The position numbers were made by a program, and so were the translations under genes. From the NCBI GenBank assembly GCA_002239065.1, contig MPNO01000003.1, forward strand, positions 92,862 through 156,861: a DNA stretch of 64,000 nt. The letters run 5' to 3'. Shown here one piece after another: positions 16,803 through 25,552 of this stretch. The notes beneath the pieces were generated by a model, which did no database searches, was not told the origin of the DNA, and was given only the letters and a program-made list of their open reading frames with translations. The stretch is from Defluviicoccus sp. bin129. GTDB taxonomy: Bacteria; Pseudomonadota; Alphaproteobacteria; MPNO01. Position 1 is the first letter of the stretch. Each line of letters opens with the position of its first letter.

Positions 16803-16846
16803 CGTCTTCTCTCCGATTGAGGGCCGATCCCGCCGCGGATCGTCGC

Positions 16847-17590
16847 TCACACCTCGTCGACCATCGCGAAGACGCGCGCCGGCGAACCGTCGAGCCCTTC
16901 CAGCCGCAGCGGGATTGCCGCGAGCACGAACGATTCGGCTCCGATGGCGCCGACATTCGCGACCATCTGCACGATCGTCGTGCCGTTGCCCAGCAGCGTG
17001 CGGTGGTTCGGCCCGGGGGGCAGGCCCGGCGCCGGCGGCATGCGCCAGAACGGGATTTCCGGATGGAAGTCGATGGCCACCGCGCTGACGCCGCGCTCCA
17101 CCAGCAACCGGCTGACGCTCACGTCCATGTAGATGACGTCGTTCCAGTAGGCGTCGGTGCCCCATGCCCGGTCGGTCCAGGCGGTGTGGAGGATCGGGAT
17201 CACCGTGGAGTCGAACGGCACGCCGGTCTCCAGGATCGCTTCCGCGGTGACGCTCCCGCCGGGCTCGATATGCGTGAGCGGAATGACCCGCCCGGGCTTC
17301 ACCAGGTTCTCCAGCGGGATCTCGTCGACGCTCTCGCCGCCATCGATGAAGTGGCGGGGCGCGTCGATATGGGTGCCGATATGGGTCAGGATCTCGACCT
17401 TGCTGGTCATGTGATGGGCGATCTCGATCCCGTCCGCCATTTCGATGCGTTCTTCCGCGAGCGTCGCGACCTGGGCGTCGCTGAGCGCGGTCAGGGCGAT
17501 GCAGCGCGTCGGGTTCTCCTGGTACTGCGCCAGGCGCGGCATCGGACGCATGTCGCGGTTGATCGGCAGCGTCAGATCGACGATTCGCAT
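16847..17590 (-). CDS. Cyclase / kynurenine formamidase-like family protein
   Basis: A 247-residue member of the putative cyclase family (PF04199), metal-dependent hydrolases including KynB formamidase and isatin hydrolase. The signature motif is VEILTHIGTHIDAPRHF (HxGTHxDxPxHF). A further conserved part is AIDFHPEIPF near residue 165. It likely hydrolyses an N-formyl or lactam/lactone substrate. The intact upstream neighbour is a SnoaL-like protein 85 bp away, and the downstream neighbour is a truncated FAH-family gene. Confidence 0.85.
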   Translation of the reverse strand: MRIVDLTLPINRDMRPMPRLAQYQENPTRCIALTALSDAQVATLAEERIEMADGIEIAHHMTSKVEILTHIGTHIDAPRHFIDGGESVDEIPLENLVKPGRVIPLTHIEPGGSVTAEAILETGVPFDSTVIPILHTAWTDRAWGTDAYWNDVIYMDVSVSRLLVERGVSAVAIDFHPEIPFWRMPPAPGLPPGPNHRTLLGNGTTIVQMVANVGAIGAESFVLAAIPLRLEGLDGSPARVFAMVDEV

Positions 17591-17675
17591 CGCTCACCTC
17601 GCTCGGTTCGGGGGGGCGCGGGCGCGAGCTTCATCCGCTGCGGTCGCAACGGCGGCGCTGGAGAACGGAGCCCGG

Positions 17676-18083
17676 TCAGTTCAGGGTTTCGGGTTCCGCC
17701 CGCGGCTCGTCGGAGGGCGGGCGACCCTGGGTGGGGCCGGAATGGTGGTGGCAGATCCTCCAGATGCTGCCCTCCCGCACGAACAAATTGGTGGCGAGCA
17801 GGAACTGGCCATCGAGCTCCTCGTAGCACGCCACCACCCCGATATCGCCGTTGGCGTAGGCAATGGCGGCGTGACACGAGATGTCGGGCGCGTTGGGGTT
17901 GGCGATGATCGCGGCCCAGCTCCGCATCACCGCCTCGCGGCCGATCAGCACGTCCCAGCCCGGGTGCATGCAGACGATGGGCTCGCGTTCGGCCCACATC
18001 GCCTCCATCGCGTCCGCGTCGCGGTCTGCGAAAGCGCGGTAGAAGGCCTCGTTGGCGAAGAGCAGCGTGTCGATATCGGACAT
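17676..18083 (-). CDS. SnoaL-like / nuclear transport factor 2 family protein
   Basis: A 135-residue cone-fold protein: LLFANEAFYRAFADRDADAMEAMWAE, then PGWDVLIGREAVMRSWAAI and a tail with ATNLFVREGSIWRICHHHSG. This is the DUF4440/SnoaL_3 pattern. Such proteins act as small isomerases, dehydratases or binding proteins; catalytic residues cannot be assigned by eye. The ATG has GGGGGA upstream. It precedes the cyclase gene on the same strand and diverges from the Rieske oxygenase gene. Confidence 0.78.
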   Translation of the reverse strand: MSDIDTLLFANEAFYRAFADRDADAMEAMWAEREPIVCMHPGWDVLIGREAVMRSWAAIIANPNAPDISCHAAIAYANGDIGVVACYEELDGQFLLATNLFVREGSIWRICHHHSGPTQGRPPSDEPRAEPETLN

Positions 18084-18209
18084 CCACGGTCCCCCGGTCG
18101 AACAGCAGCACATGCGCTGCGCTTTGGCAATCCGGGACCGCCGCCGCCTTGTCCGGTCCCGGGCCCTGTGGTCAAATCCGCTGCCGTCGCGGAGTTCCGG
18201 GAGACCGCC

Positions 18210-19268
18210 ATGTTCCTGCGCAACAGCTGGTACGTCGCCGCCTTCGACCACGAGGTCGGACAGGCGCCCTTCGCCCGCACCCTCCTCGGCGAGCCCATCG
18301 TGCTCTTCCGCGGGAGCGACGGCACGGCCGCGGCGCTCGCCGATTCGTGCTGCCACCGGGCGCTGCCGCTGTCGATGGGAACGGTGGTCGGCGACAACCT
18401 CCGCTGCGGCTATCACGGCCTCGCCTTCGCCGCCGACGGCGCCTGCGTCTCGGTCCCCGGCCAGTCGACGGTCCCGCCCGGGGCTTCGGTGCGGTCCTAC
18501 CCGGTGACGGAGCGCTATGGCTGGATCTGGGCGTGGATGGGCGATCCGGCGCTCGCAGACCCCGCCCTGCTGCCCGACTGGCACTGGCTCGAATCGCCCG
18601 ACTGGGAGATGGTGGAGGGGAATGGCGGGAAGCCGTTGCCGATGGGCTGCAACTACGAGCTCATCTCGGACAACCTGTTCGACCTCACCCACCTGTCCTA
18701 TGTGCACGCGACCTCCATCGGCACCGACGCGATCGTCGATTTCCCCTGCAAGACCGAGCGTCTGGAGCGCTCCGTCCGCATGTCGCGGCTGGTGATCGAC
18801 CGCCCCGCGGCGCCCTTCTACCAGTGGTGCGGCCGGTTCGAGGGCAATGTCGACCGCTGGTTGATCACGACGATCGACATGCCGTGCTTCCTCGTCAACC
18901 ACGCGGGCTGCGTCGATACCGGGAGCGGGGTCGACATGCAGGGGGGCCGCCGCGACGGCGGGGTGGAGCTCAAGGTGCTGAACGCGCTCACCCCGGAAAC
19001 CGCGACCACGACGCACTATTTCTACGGGCACACGCGCAATTTCCGCCTCGGCGAGGAAGAGGTGACGGAAAAGTTCCGCACCAACTTCACCCAGGTCTTT
19101 CTCGAGGACAAGGCGATCCTGGAGGCCCAGCAGGCGATGATGTCGGCCGACCCGGACGCGCCGCGGATCGACATCAACGCGGACGGCCCCGGACTCCAGG
19201 TCCGCCGGCTGCTGCGCGAGCTGATCGCCGCCGAGCGGCGCGATCCCGCGTCGATCGCCGCGGAATAG
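18210..19268 (+). CDS. Rieske [2Fe-2S] oxygenase, VanA-like
   Basis: A 352-residue single-component-type oxygenase. Its start MFLRNSWYVAAFDHEV is typical of vanillate O-demethylase oxygenases. Rieske ligands are in ADSCCHRALPL and RCGYHGLAF; the mononuclear iron motif is in NLFDLTHLSYVHATS. Family members demethylate methoxyaromatics or hydroxylate similar rings with an FMN/ferredoxin reductase partner, which is not encoded nearby. It is followed after 9 bp by a CoA transferase, so the two are probably transcribed together. Confidence 0.9.
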   Translation: MFLRNSWYVAAFDHEVGQAPFARTLLGEPIVLFRGSDGTAAALADSCCHRALPLSMGTVVGDNLRCGYHGLAFAADGACVSVPGQSTVPPGASVRSYPVTERYGWIWAWMGDPALADPALLPDWHWLESPDWEMVEGNGGKPLPMGCNYELISDNLFDLTHLSYVHATSIGTDAIVDFPCKTERLERSVRMSRLVIDRPAAPFYQWCGRFEGNVDRWLITTIDMPCFLVNHAGCVDTGSGVDMQGGRRDGGVELKVLNALTPETATTTHYFYGHTRNFRLGEEEVTEKFRTNFTQVFLEDKAILEAQQAMMSADPDAPRIDINADGPGLQVRRLLRELIAAERRDPASIAAE

Positions 19269-19277
19269 GCGGCGGCG

Positions 19278-20453
19278 ATGGCGGCGCTCGACGGGATCCG
19301 CATCCTCGAACTCACCACCATGATCACCGGCCCGCTCGGCGGGCAGATGCTCGCCGATCTCGGGGCCGAGGTGGTCAAGGTCGAGAACCCCGCCGGCGGC
19401 GACATGTTCCGCAGCTGGCGCGGCGGCACCTACAGCGCCCATTTCCTCGCCTATAACCGCAACAAGCGCTCGATGACCCTCAATTTGCGGTCGGAGGAGG
19501 GGAAGGAGATCCTGCTCCGCCTGGTCGAGACCGCCGACGTGCTGCTGGAAAACTTCCGCCCCGGCGTGATGGACCGGCTCGGTCTCGGGCTGGACGCGCT
19601 GAGGGCGCGCAATCCGGGGCTGATCTATTGCTCGATCACCGGTTTCGGCGAGGGCGGCCCCTATCGCGACCGCCCGGCCTACGATGCCGTGGCGCAGTCC
19701 CTCGCGGGCGTCTCCTCGATGTTCATCGAACCCGAAGACCCGCAGATCACCGGTCCCACCATCGCCGACAACATGACCGGCATCAACGCCTGCTACGGCA
19801 TTCTCGGCGCCCTGTTCGAGCGCGAACGGACCGGCACGGCGCGCCGGGTCGACGTGAACATGCTCGAATCGACCATCACCTTCATGCCCGACCCGTGGTC
19901 CAACCTGATCCAGGGCGGGTTTCCCCAGGGGCCGCATGCGAGGGTCCGGGCGTCGCAGTCCTATTCGCTGCGCTGCTCCGACGGCAAGCTGCTGGCGCTC
20001 CACCTGTCGTCGCCGCAGAAATTCTGGCAGGGCGTGCAGAACGCGCTGGAGCGGCCCGATCTCGGCGCCGACGAACGCTTCGCCGTGCGCGAGTCGCGCA
20101 TCGAGAACTATTTTGCGCTCAAGGCCGAGTTCCAGAAGACGGTGGGGACCAGGGAACGGGCGCACTGGATGGCCAGGCTGGAGGCCGAGGACGTCCCCTT
20201 CGCGCCGATCCTCACCTTGCCCGAGGTGCGCGAGGACCCGCAGGTCCGCCATCTCGAGACCTTCTTCGAGACCCGGCACCCGTCGGAGGGGGCGATGACG
20301 CTCTTGCGCCGGCCGGTGCGCTTCGACGGCTCGCGCGACGACCAGCCGACGGCGCCGCCGCCGCAGCTCGGCGAGCATACCGACGACATCCTGGGCGAGC
20401 TCGGCTACGACGCCGCCGGGATCGGCCGCCTGCGCCGCGACGCGGTGGTCTGA
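19278..20453 (+). CDS. CaiB/BaiF (family III) CoA transferase
   Basis: A 391-residue family III CoA transferase, which moves CoA between carboxylic acids. The N-terminal Rossmann-like lead is GIRILELTTMITGPLGGQMLADLGAEVVKVE. RNKRSMTLNL and ENFRPGVMDRLGL are conserved blocks, and the putative catalytic Asp lies in PTIADNMTG (about residue 162). It could activate the product of the preceding oxygenase or the TRAP-imported acid. Substrate unknown. Confidence 0.9.
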   Translation: MAALDGIRILELTTMITGPLGGQMLADLGAEVVKVENPAGGDMFRSWRGGTYSAHFLAYNRNKRSMTLNLRSEEGKEILLRLVETADVLLENFRPGVMDRLGLGLDALRARNPGLIYCSITGFGEGGPYRDRPAYDAVAQSLAGVSSMFIEPEDPQITGPTIADNMTGINACYGILGALFERERTGTARRVDVNMLESTITFMPDPWSNLIQGGFPQGPHARVRASQSYSLRCSDGKLLALHLSSPQKFWQGVQNALERPDLGADERFAVRESRIENYFALKAEFQKTVGTRERAHWMARLEAEDVPFAPILTLPEVREDPQVRHLETFFETRHPSEGAMTLLRRPVRFDGSRDDQPTAPPPQLGEHTDDILGELGYDAAGIGRLRRDAVV

Positions 20454-20523
20454 CCGGCGCCGCCCGGTTGACCGCGCCGGGCCGCGCTGCGAAAAGGGCG
20501 GGCATGGCGAGCGGGGCGCGGCT

Positions 20524-20940
20524 GTGAAGGTCAGGATCACCGAATATCTCGACATCGACCTCGAGGCCGAGCGCTGGTGCTGCAATCGCTGCGGGCACGA
20601 CCTCGGCGAGGCGCGCGAGTCCTACAAGCGGGGCTGCCTGGTGCGCGAACGCGATCCCCGCGATATCCATTTCCCGATCGGCCCGAGCAAGGAGTTCAAC
20701 TTCTCCTTCGATCCCGACTGGATGCGCATCATCGAGTTCTACTGCCCGGGCTGCGCGGTCATGGTGGAGAACGAATATCTGCCGCCCGGCCATCCGCTGA
20801 CCTGGGACATCCAGCTCGACATCGACAAGCTCAAGAAGAAGCACGGCATCAGGTCCCGCCGCCGCGCCCGCAAGCCCGCCTCCGGCAAGAAGCGCGCCGC
20901 CGGCCGCTCCCGGGCCAAGCCCGGGGCTTCGGCGCGCTAG
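20524..20940 (+). CDS. Acetone carboxylase gamma-subunit-like zinc protein, orphan
   Basis: A 138-residue protein whose core matches the acetone carboxylase gamma subunit family: two probable zinc knuckles, WCCNRCGHDLG near the start and EFYCPGCAVMVENEYLPPG later. The last 30 residues are a very basic, disordered tail. In acetone and acetophenone carboxylases the gamma-like subunit accompanies hydantoinase A/B-type alpha and beta subunits; none is encoded in this window. The GTG start is dictated by an in-frame stop upstream. Function here unknown. Confidence 0.75.
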   Translation: MKVRITEYLDIDLEAERWCCNRCGHDLGEARESYKRGCLVRERDPRDIHFPIGPSKEFNFSFDPDWMRIIEFYCPGCAVMVENEYLPPGHPLTWDIQLDIDKLKKKHGIRSRRRARKPASGKKRAAGRSRAKPGASAR

Positions 20941-21021
20941 CCGCTTGCGCGAAGCCGGCAAATACGGAAACCTGTCCGTCCAACGCGTCCAATCGAAAAC
21001 GCAACCACAGGGAGCTCGACC

Positions 21022-22020
21022 ATGAAGAAGTCATTGCTGACGGTCGCCGCCGCCGCGGCGGTCGCGGGAGCGCTGCTCGCCGCGCCGGCGGTGCAGGCGG
21101 CGGAGGTCGCACTCAAGGGTATCTCGGCGTGGCCCAAGAACTTCCCCCTTACCCCCGATTTCCTCCGCTTCATCGAATACGCCAACAAGGAAGGGGCGGG
21201 GCAGTTCAAGATCACCCATATCGGCGGGCCGGAAATCTCCAAGGCGCCGGCACAGGCCAAGGGGTTCAAGTCCGGGCTCTACGACCTGATGTTCACCGCC
21301 GCCAGCTATCACCGCGGCGTCGTCCCCGAGGTCGATGCGCTGTCGGCGACCATGATTCGACCGTGGGATGCGCGCAAGAACGGCGCGATGGACGCGCTCA
21401 ACATGGCGGTGACCAAGCGCCTCGACGGGATCATCCTGTCGCAGACCGCGACCAGCGTCTCCTTCGTGCTCTATCTCAGCCGCGAGCCCAAGCGGAGCGC
21501 CGACGGGATGATTTCGCTCGAAGGCTTCAAGATGCGCTCGGTGCCGATCTATGACGGGTTCCTGCGGGCGCTCGGCGCGACCACCGTCACCGTGCAGGTG
21601 CCCGAGATCTACAACGCGCTGGAGCGCGGGCTGGTCGACGGCTTCGCCTTCCCGGAGCTGTTCACCCGGCCGATGGGCTGGCCCAAATTCGTCAAGTACC
21701 GCGTCTATCCCCGGTTCTACCAGCTCGAACCCTGCATCTTCATCTCCAACAAGGCGCTGAAGAAGCTGAGCAAGGAGGGGCAGGCGCTGATGCTCAAGCT
21801 CGGGCGCGAGTGGGAGCACAAGTCGCACGCCTACTGGAAGCCGCTGGTGACGAAGGAGTCCGAAATCCTCGCCAAGGAATTCGGGCACAAGACGATCACC
21901 ATGACCGGCGAGGCCGCGAAGCGCTATATCGGCCTGGCCAACAAGGTGCCGATCGAGCGCCTGAAGAAGGTCGATTCAGCGGAGGCCAAGACGCTTTCCA
22001 AGCTCTATCACGGCCAGTAG
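21022..22020 (+). CDS. dctP: TRAP transporter substrate-binding protein DctP
   Basis: A 332-residue periplasmic binding protein with a signal peptide (KKSLLTVAAAAAVAGALLA, cleavage after VQAA). DctP-type features include the central segment EIYNALERGLVDGFAFP, which contacts the carboxylate ligand region, and the C-terminal helices. It feeds the DctQM permease encoded downstream. GGGAG precedes the ATG. A strong stem-loop separates it from dctQ, consistent with higher expression of the binding protein. Ligand probably an organic acid. Confidence 0.9.
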   Translation: MKKSLLTVAAAAAVAGALLAAPAVQAAEVALKGISAWPKNFPLTPDFLRFIEYANKEGAGQFKITHIGGPEISKAPAQAKGFKSGLYDLMFTAASYHRGVVPEVDALSATMIRPWDARKNGAMDALNMAVTKRLDGIILSQTATSVSFVLYLSREPKRSADGMISLEGFKMRSVPIYDGFLRALGATTVTVQVPEIYNALERGLVDGFAFPELFTRPMGWPKFVKYRVYPRFYQLEPCIFISNKALKKLSKEGQALMLKLGREWEHKSHAYWKPLVTKESEILAKEFGHKTITMTGEAAKRYIGLANKVPIERLKKVDSAEAKTLSKLYHGQ

Positions 22021-22034
22021 GCCGGATTACCGTC

Positions 22035-22070
22035 CGCGCGGCCCCGGAGACCGCCTCTCCGGGCCGCGCG
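22035..22070 (+). terminator. Stem-loop between dctP and dctQ
   Basis: A 15-bp stem with one bulged C: the arm CGCGCGGCCC-CGGAGA pairs with TCTCCGGGCCGCGCG around a five-base loop CCGCC. There is no T-run, so it is more likely a partial terminator or mRNA-stabilising hairpin that sets a high dctP to dctQM ratio, as seen between binding-protein and permease genes in many transport operons. Confidence 0.65.
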
Positions 22071-22095
22071 GCGGCCGTCCCCCGGCCCGGTTTCG

Positions 22096-22608
22096 ATGAA
22101 GCTTCTTTCCAAAGCCTATGACGGGCTCATCGTCGGGCTCGCCATCCTGGCCGGGCTGATGTTGGCGGTGATCTTCGTCGGCATCATCGCCGACGTGTCG
22201 ATCCGCAGCTTCGGCTACAACGCGCTCCAGTGGTACAGCGCGATCGCGGAATACTGCCTCTTGTTCTCCACCATGCTGGCGGCGCCCTGGCTGGTCCGCC
22301 TGAGGGGCCACGTGGTCGTCGAATCGCTCACCATGGCGATGCCGGACCGGGTGCGGCGGGCGATGGCCAGGGCGGTCTACGTGCTCTGCATCGTGCTGTC
22401 GCTGCTGTTCGTCTATTACGGCCTGGTCGAGATGGTGCTGGCGCTGGACACGGGCGAGCTCGATCTGCGCTCGATCGACATGCCGAAATGGATCCTGTTC
22501 CTGCCGTTCCCGCTCGGCTTCACCCTGGTGGCGATCGAGTTCGGCCGCTATCTGTTCGGCTTCGGGTCCTACTACACCGGCAAAGTCGGCTCCTCGGAGT
22601 CGCTCTGA
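22096..22608 (+). CDS. dctQ: TRAP transporter small permease DctQ
   Basis: A 170-residue membrane protein with four predicted transmembrane helices (GLIVGLAILAGLMLAVIFVG, the segment around SAIAEYCLLFSTMLAAPWLV, VYVLCIVLSLLFVYYGL and WILFLPFPLGFTLVAIEFG), the DctQ layout. It couples to DctM in a sodium- or proton-driven TRAP importer. Its stop overlaps the dctM start (TGATG), so translation is coupled. Confidence 0.9.
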   Translation: MKLLSKAYDGLIVGLAILAGLMLAVIFVGIIADVSIRSFGYNALQWYSAIAEYCLLFSTMLAAPWLVRLRGHVVVESLTMAMPDRVRRAMARAVYVLCIVLSLLFVYYGLVEMVLALDTGELDLRSIDMPKWILFLPFPLGFTLVAIEFGRYLFGFGSYYTGKVGSSESL

Positions 22609-23936
22609 TGGCGCTGCTCGGCGAGTGGTACGGCATCGCCGGGTTCCTGGTCGGCATGGTCGTCGTGTTCATGCTGCTCGGCATCCCGGTTGCCTTCGCG
22701 TTCCTGACCGCCAACATCATCGGCGCGATGATCTACATGGGCGGGCTCGGCGCGATGCCCCAGATCGTCGTCAACGCCGTGGAATCGGTGACCATCTTCG
22801 CCCTGATCCCGGTCCCCCTGTTTATCATCATGGGCGAGCTGTTCTTCCACACCGGGCTCGCCATCCGGGTGTTCGACGCGCTCGATCTCTGCTTCGGCCG
22901 GCTGCCGGGGCGGCTCTCCTACATCACCGTCGTCGGCGGCACGATCTTCGCCACGCTGTCGGGCTCGACCATGGCGAATACCGCGATGATGGGCTCGATG
23001 ATGGTCCCCGAGATGACCAGCCGGGGCTACAAGAAGCACATGTCGATGGGGCCGATCCTCGGCACCGGCGGGCTGGCGATGATCATCCCGCCATCGGCGC
23101 TCGCGGTGCTGCTCGCGAGCCTCGCCGAGATCGACATCGGCAAGCTGCTGATCGCCGGCGTGCTGCCCGGGCTGGTGCTGGCGGTGCTCTATTCGATCCT
23201 GATCTACGCCCAGGTCAAGTTCGACAAGGACGCGGCCCCGGCCTATGTGGTGGAATCGACGTCCTTCGGCCGGGTGCTGCTGGCGCTGGTGGTCAACGTG
23301 CTGCCGATGGGCTTCGTGGTGTTCTGCGTGATCGGGCTGATCATCCTGGGCATCGCGACGCCGACCGAATCGGCCGGATTCGGCGCGCTCGGCGTGGTGA
23401 TCCTTGCCGCGCTCTACCGGGTGCTCTCCTGGGACGTGGTGGTCAAGTCGTTCGCCGGCTCGGTCCGGGTCACCGCGATGGTGCTGCTGATCATCCTCGC
23501 CTCGTCGACCTTCAGCCAGCTCCTCGCCTTCACCGGCGCCAGCGCCGGGCTGATCGACTGGGCGACCAAGGTCGATCTGGCGCCCATCGTCATGCTGCTG
23601 ATCATGTTCGGCGTGCTGCTGGTCCTCGGCATGTTCATGGACCAGGTCTCGATGATGCTGATCACGGTGCCGATCTTCTTCCCGCTCGCCCAGACGCTGG
23701 AGTTCGACCTGGTCTGGTTCGGGCTGGTGATGCTGCTGGCGCTGGAAATCAGCCTGACCACGCCGCCCTTCGGGCTGCTGCTCTTCGTGATGATGGGCGT
23801 CGCCCCGCAGGGGACGACGCTGTGGCAGGTCGCGATGGCGGCGGCGCCCTATATCGGATGCGCGCTGATCGTGCTGGTGCTGCTGATCCTGTTCCCCGGG
23901 CTCGCGCTCTATTTGCCGAGCCTGATGGTGAGTTGA
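22608..23936 (+). CDS. dctM: TRAP transporter large permease DctM
   Basis: A 442-residue polytopic protein of the DctM family with about 11-12 hydrophobic helices. Diagnostic segments are PLFIIMGELFFHTGLA, GTIFATLSGSTMANTAMMGS and PPSALAVLLASLAEI in the N-terminal half, and TPTESAGFGALG in the second half. It forms the translocation channel for the DctP ligand. It is the last gene of the dctPQM unit; the CoA transferase upstream may activate the imported acid. Confidence 0.93.
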   Translation: MALLGEWYGIAGFLVGMVVVFMLLGIPVAFAFLTANIIGAMIYMGGLGAMPQIVVNAVESVTIFALIPVPLFIIMGELFFHTGLAIRVFDALDLCFGRLPGRLSYITVVGGTIFATLSGSTMANTAMMGSMMVPEMTSRGYKKHMSMGPILGTGGLAMIIPPSALAVLLASLAEIDIGKLLIAGVLPGLVLAVLYSILIYAQVKFDKDAAPAYVVESTSFGRVLLALVVNVLPMGFVVFCVIGLIILGIATPTESAGFGALGVVILAALYRVLSWDVVVKSFAGSVRVTAMVLLIILASSTFSQLLAFTGASAGLIDWATKVDLAPIVMLLIMFGVLLVLGMFMDQVSMMLITVPIFFPLAQTLEFDLVWFGLVMLLALEISLTTPPFGLLLFVMMGVAPQGTTLWQVAMAAAPYIGCALIVLVLLILFPGLALYLPSLMVS

Positions 23937-23949
23937 CCGGGGGCAGCCT

Positions 23950-25350
23950 TCATTTGTCCCAGACTTCCTGCCAGGCCGCGAACTCGGACGGCGTGACGCG
24001 GTAGCGTGCGAAATTGCCCTCGTGCAGGCCGAGAAGTTCGCGTTCGGCGATGGCGCGAAACCGGGGGCGTTCGGACTCATCGATATTCGCATCCGTCCAG
24101 GCCGCGATATGCCTGCTGGCCTGCCTCTGGTCCATCCGCCCGCGGACGACCGTGCCAACGATTTCGCGAAGCGCCGATCTGTGCCGCATGCGGAACGGAT
24201 CCGGCTCGCCCAGCGACTGGCGGACGGCGGCATATCGGGCGGCGGACCGTCTGTAGGCCCAAAGGAAAAGGTCGCGCAGCAATTCGGTCCGGTTGAGCTC
24301 GTACACGCCGAGGATCGCCTCGGTATAGAGCTCGCGGGATACGTCCTCGAAAGACAGCGGCGCCAGGTTCGCCCTGATCAGCGGAATGTTCGCGGCGAGC
24401 CGGGACACCCGCTTGTTCACGTCGTCGAAAGGCTGCAGATAGGGAAGCTGGACCAGCGCGAAGAATGCCTGCTCGAACGGGTCTTCGATCGCGGCCGCCT
24501 TGAAGAGAAGCAAGTCGAAGCATTCCTCGATCAACTGCGGCACCTCGAGCGGATGAAACACCGAACCCTCGATACCGACGCGGATGTGTCTGAGGCGGCC
24601 TGATGCTTCCGGGTCCAGAAGCAGGTTGTCCGCCAACGCCGCGTGAAGATTGAGAATGGTGTACCGGTCGAAGCCGATATCCGCCGCCGCATCGACCAGG
24701 AATTCGATGGCCTCCTTGTGGTTGAGGATCATCTGGGCTTCCAGACGGTTCTTGCCTTCCGCTTCCTCGCCGGCCTCGATCAGGCGTCGCGTGTCGAGCA
24801 GGGAGTAGGTGTTGCCCTCCAGCCGGCTCGAATTCCACGAAAGGTCGATCAGGAGCCGATCCAGTATTCGCTTTGCATAGGTGCCCGCAGGCTGCTCGGC
24901 GATGCGGGGCGTGCCGGTCTCGCGAAGCTGTGTCCGTTCCTCCTCCGAGAGAAAGAAGCTCTCGCCGGGGCGGTAGGATTCGAGGAAGTCCCGTTCGTAG
25001 CCGACAGGTTCGCGTTCTCCCGGAGACCGGCGGACGTATTCGCGAATGGCGAGCCCTGCCTCCGAGAGCGGCGGACCCGGCGCTCGAAGATCGGCCGTCG
25101 ACCGGATCGGACCGAGACTCGTCCGCGCCGAGAGAGAGACGTCCTTGGGCGCGCGGTAACGTGCCCAGCGGACCGAGCCCTCCCTGACCAGCCGCCTGTC
25201 GTCCACCAGCGACTTGAGACGGTATTGCAGGGTGCGACGCGGCATATCGACCCCCAGCGCTTCAGCGATCTGGCTGGTGGTCATGCCCTCCGGATGCCGT
25301 CGCACGGTCTCTTCGATTGCCTGAAGCTCCTCCGACCGAATGGGCTTCAC
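23950..25350 (-). CDS. Fic family protein with N-terminal winged helix, non-canonical Fic motif
   Basis: A 466-residue protein: N-terminal winged helix (MTTSQIAEALGVDMPRRTLQYRLKSL), an inhibitory-helix-like motif in NSSRLEGNTYS (S-x3-E-G), and a Fic core. The usual HPFxxGNGRxxR is LQPFDDVNKRVSR, so the catalytic His is Gln and GNGR is VNKR; standard AMPylation is not expected. The GTG at 25350 is preferred because of the strong GGGGGGTGG RBS; ATG 25395 and TTG 25431 are alternatives, but they would put the 24-bp palindrome inside the gene. It diverges from a vapB gene. Confidence 0.78.
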   Translation of the reverse strand: MKPIRSEELQAIEETVRRHPEGMTTSQIAEALGVDMPRRTLQYRLKSLVDDRRLVREGSVRWARYRAPKDVSLSARTSLGPIRSTADLRAPGPPLSEAGLAIREYVRRSPGEREPVGYERDFLESYRPGESFFLSEEERTQLRETGTPRIAEQPAGTYAKRILDRLLIDLSWNSSRLEGNTYSLLDTRRLIEAGEEAEGKNRLEAQMILNHKEAIEFLVDAAADIGFDRYTILNLHAALADNLLLDPEASGRLRHIRVGIEGSVFHPLEVPQLIEECFDLLLFKAAAIEDPFEQAFFALVQLPYLQPFDDVNKRVSRLAANIPLIRANLAPLSFEDVSRELYTEAILGVYELNRTELLRDLFLWAYRRSAARYAAVRQSLGEPDPFRMRHRSALREIVGTVVRGRMDQRQASRHIAAWTDANIDESERPRFRAIAERELLGLHEGNFARYRVTPSEFAAWQEVWDK

Positions 25351-25368
25351 GATATTGCCACCCCCCAA

Positions 25369-25392
25369 TTGCGCATAGGCCTCTATGCGCAA
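25369..25392. promoter_or_regulatory. 24-bp perfect palindrome upstream of the Fic gene
   Basis: Arms TTGCGCATAG and CTATGCGCAA flank a 4-bp centre (GCCT). Further half-site-like copies lie upstream at about 25403-25412 (TATACGCAA) and 25421-25432 (TTTGCGCAA). The arrangement suggests an operator, plausibly bound by the Fic protein's own winged helix. The whole 25393-25552 interval is AT-richer than its surroundings and serves both divergent genes. Confidence 0.65.
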
Positions 25393-25539
25393 CATAGACT
25401 TCTTATACGCAATGTTTAGGCCTTTGCGCAACTAAACTTGCGTTTTTGGGCCGAGGCCTCCGCATAGACGGACACGCACAAATCGACTCAATCGGATCGG
25501 GCGAGGCGCTGCTTCGCTTGGCCACAGCTTCCACTTGGC

Positions 25540-25550
25540 GTATTCGATAC
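25540..25550. promoter_or_regulatory. Short palindrome before vapB
   Basis: GTAT-TCG-ATAC ends 2 bp before the vapB ATG. A small palindrome at this place is typical of ribbon-helix-helix or AbrB antitoxin autoregulation. The evidence is sequence symmetry only. Confidence 0.4.
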
Positions 25551-25552
25551 AC

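Noticed and set aside
17676..20585. 969-codon minus-strand frame opposite the Rieske oxygenase and CoA transferase
   Set aside because: Only its last 135 codons (17676-18083) are a real SnoaL-like gene; the rest is the shadow of plus-strand genes.
25351..25431. Longer N-terminus for the Fic protein (TTG 25431 or ATG 25395)
   Set aside because: It would translate the perfect palindrome; the GTG at 25350 has a far better ribosome binding site.
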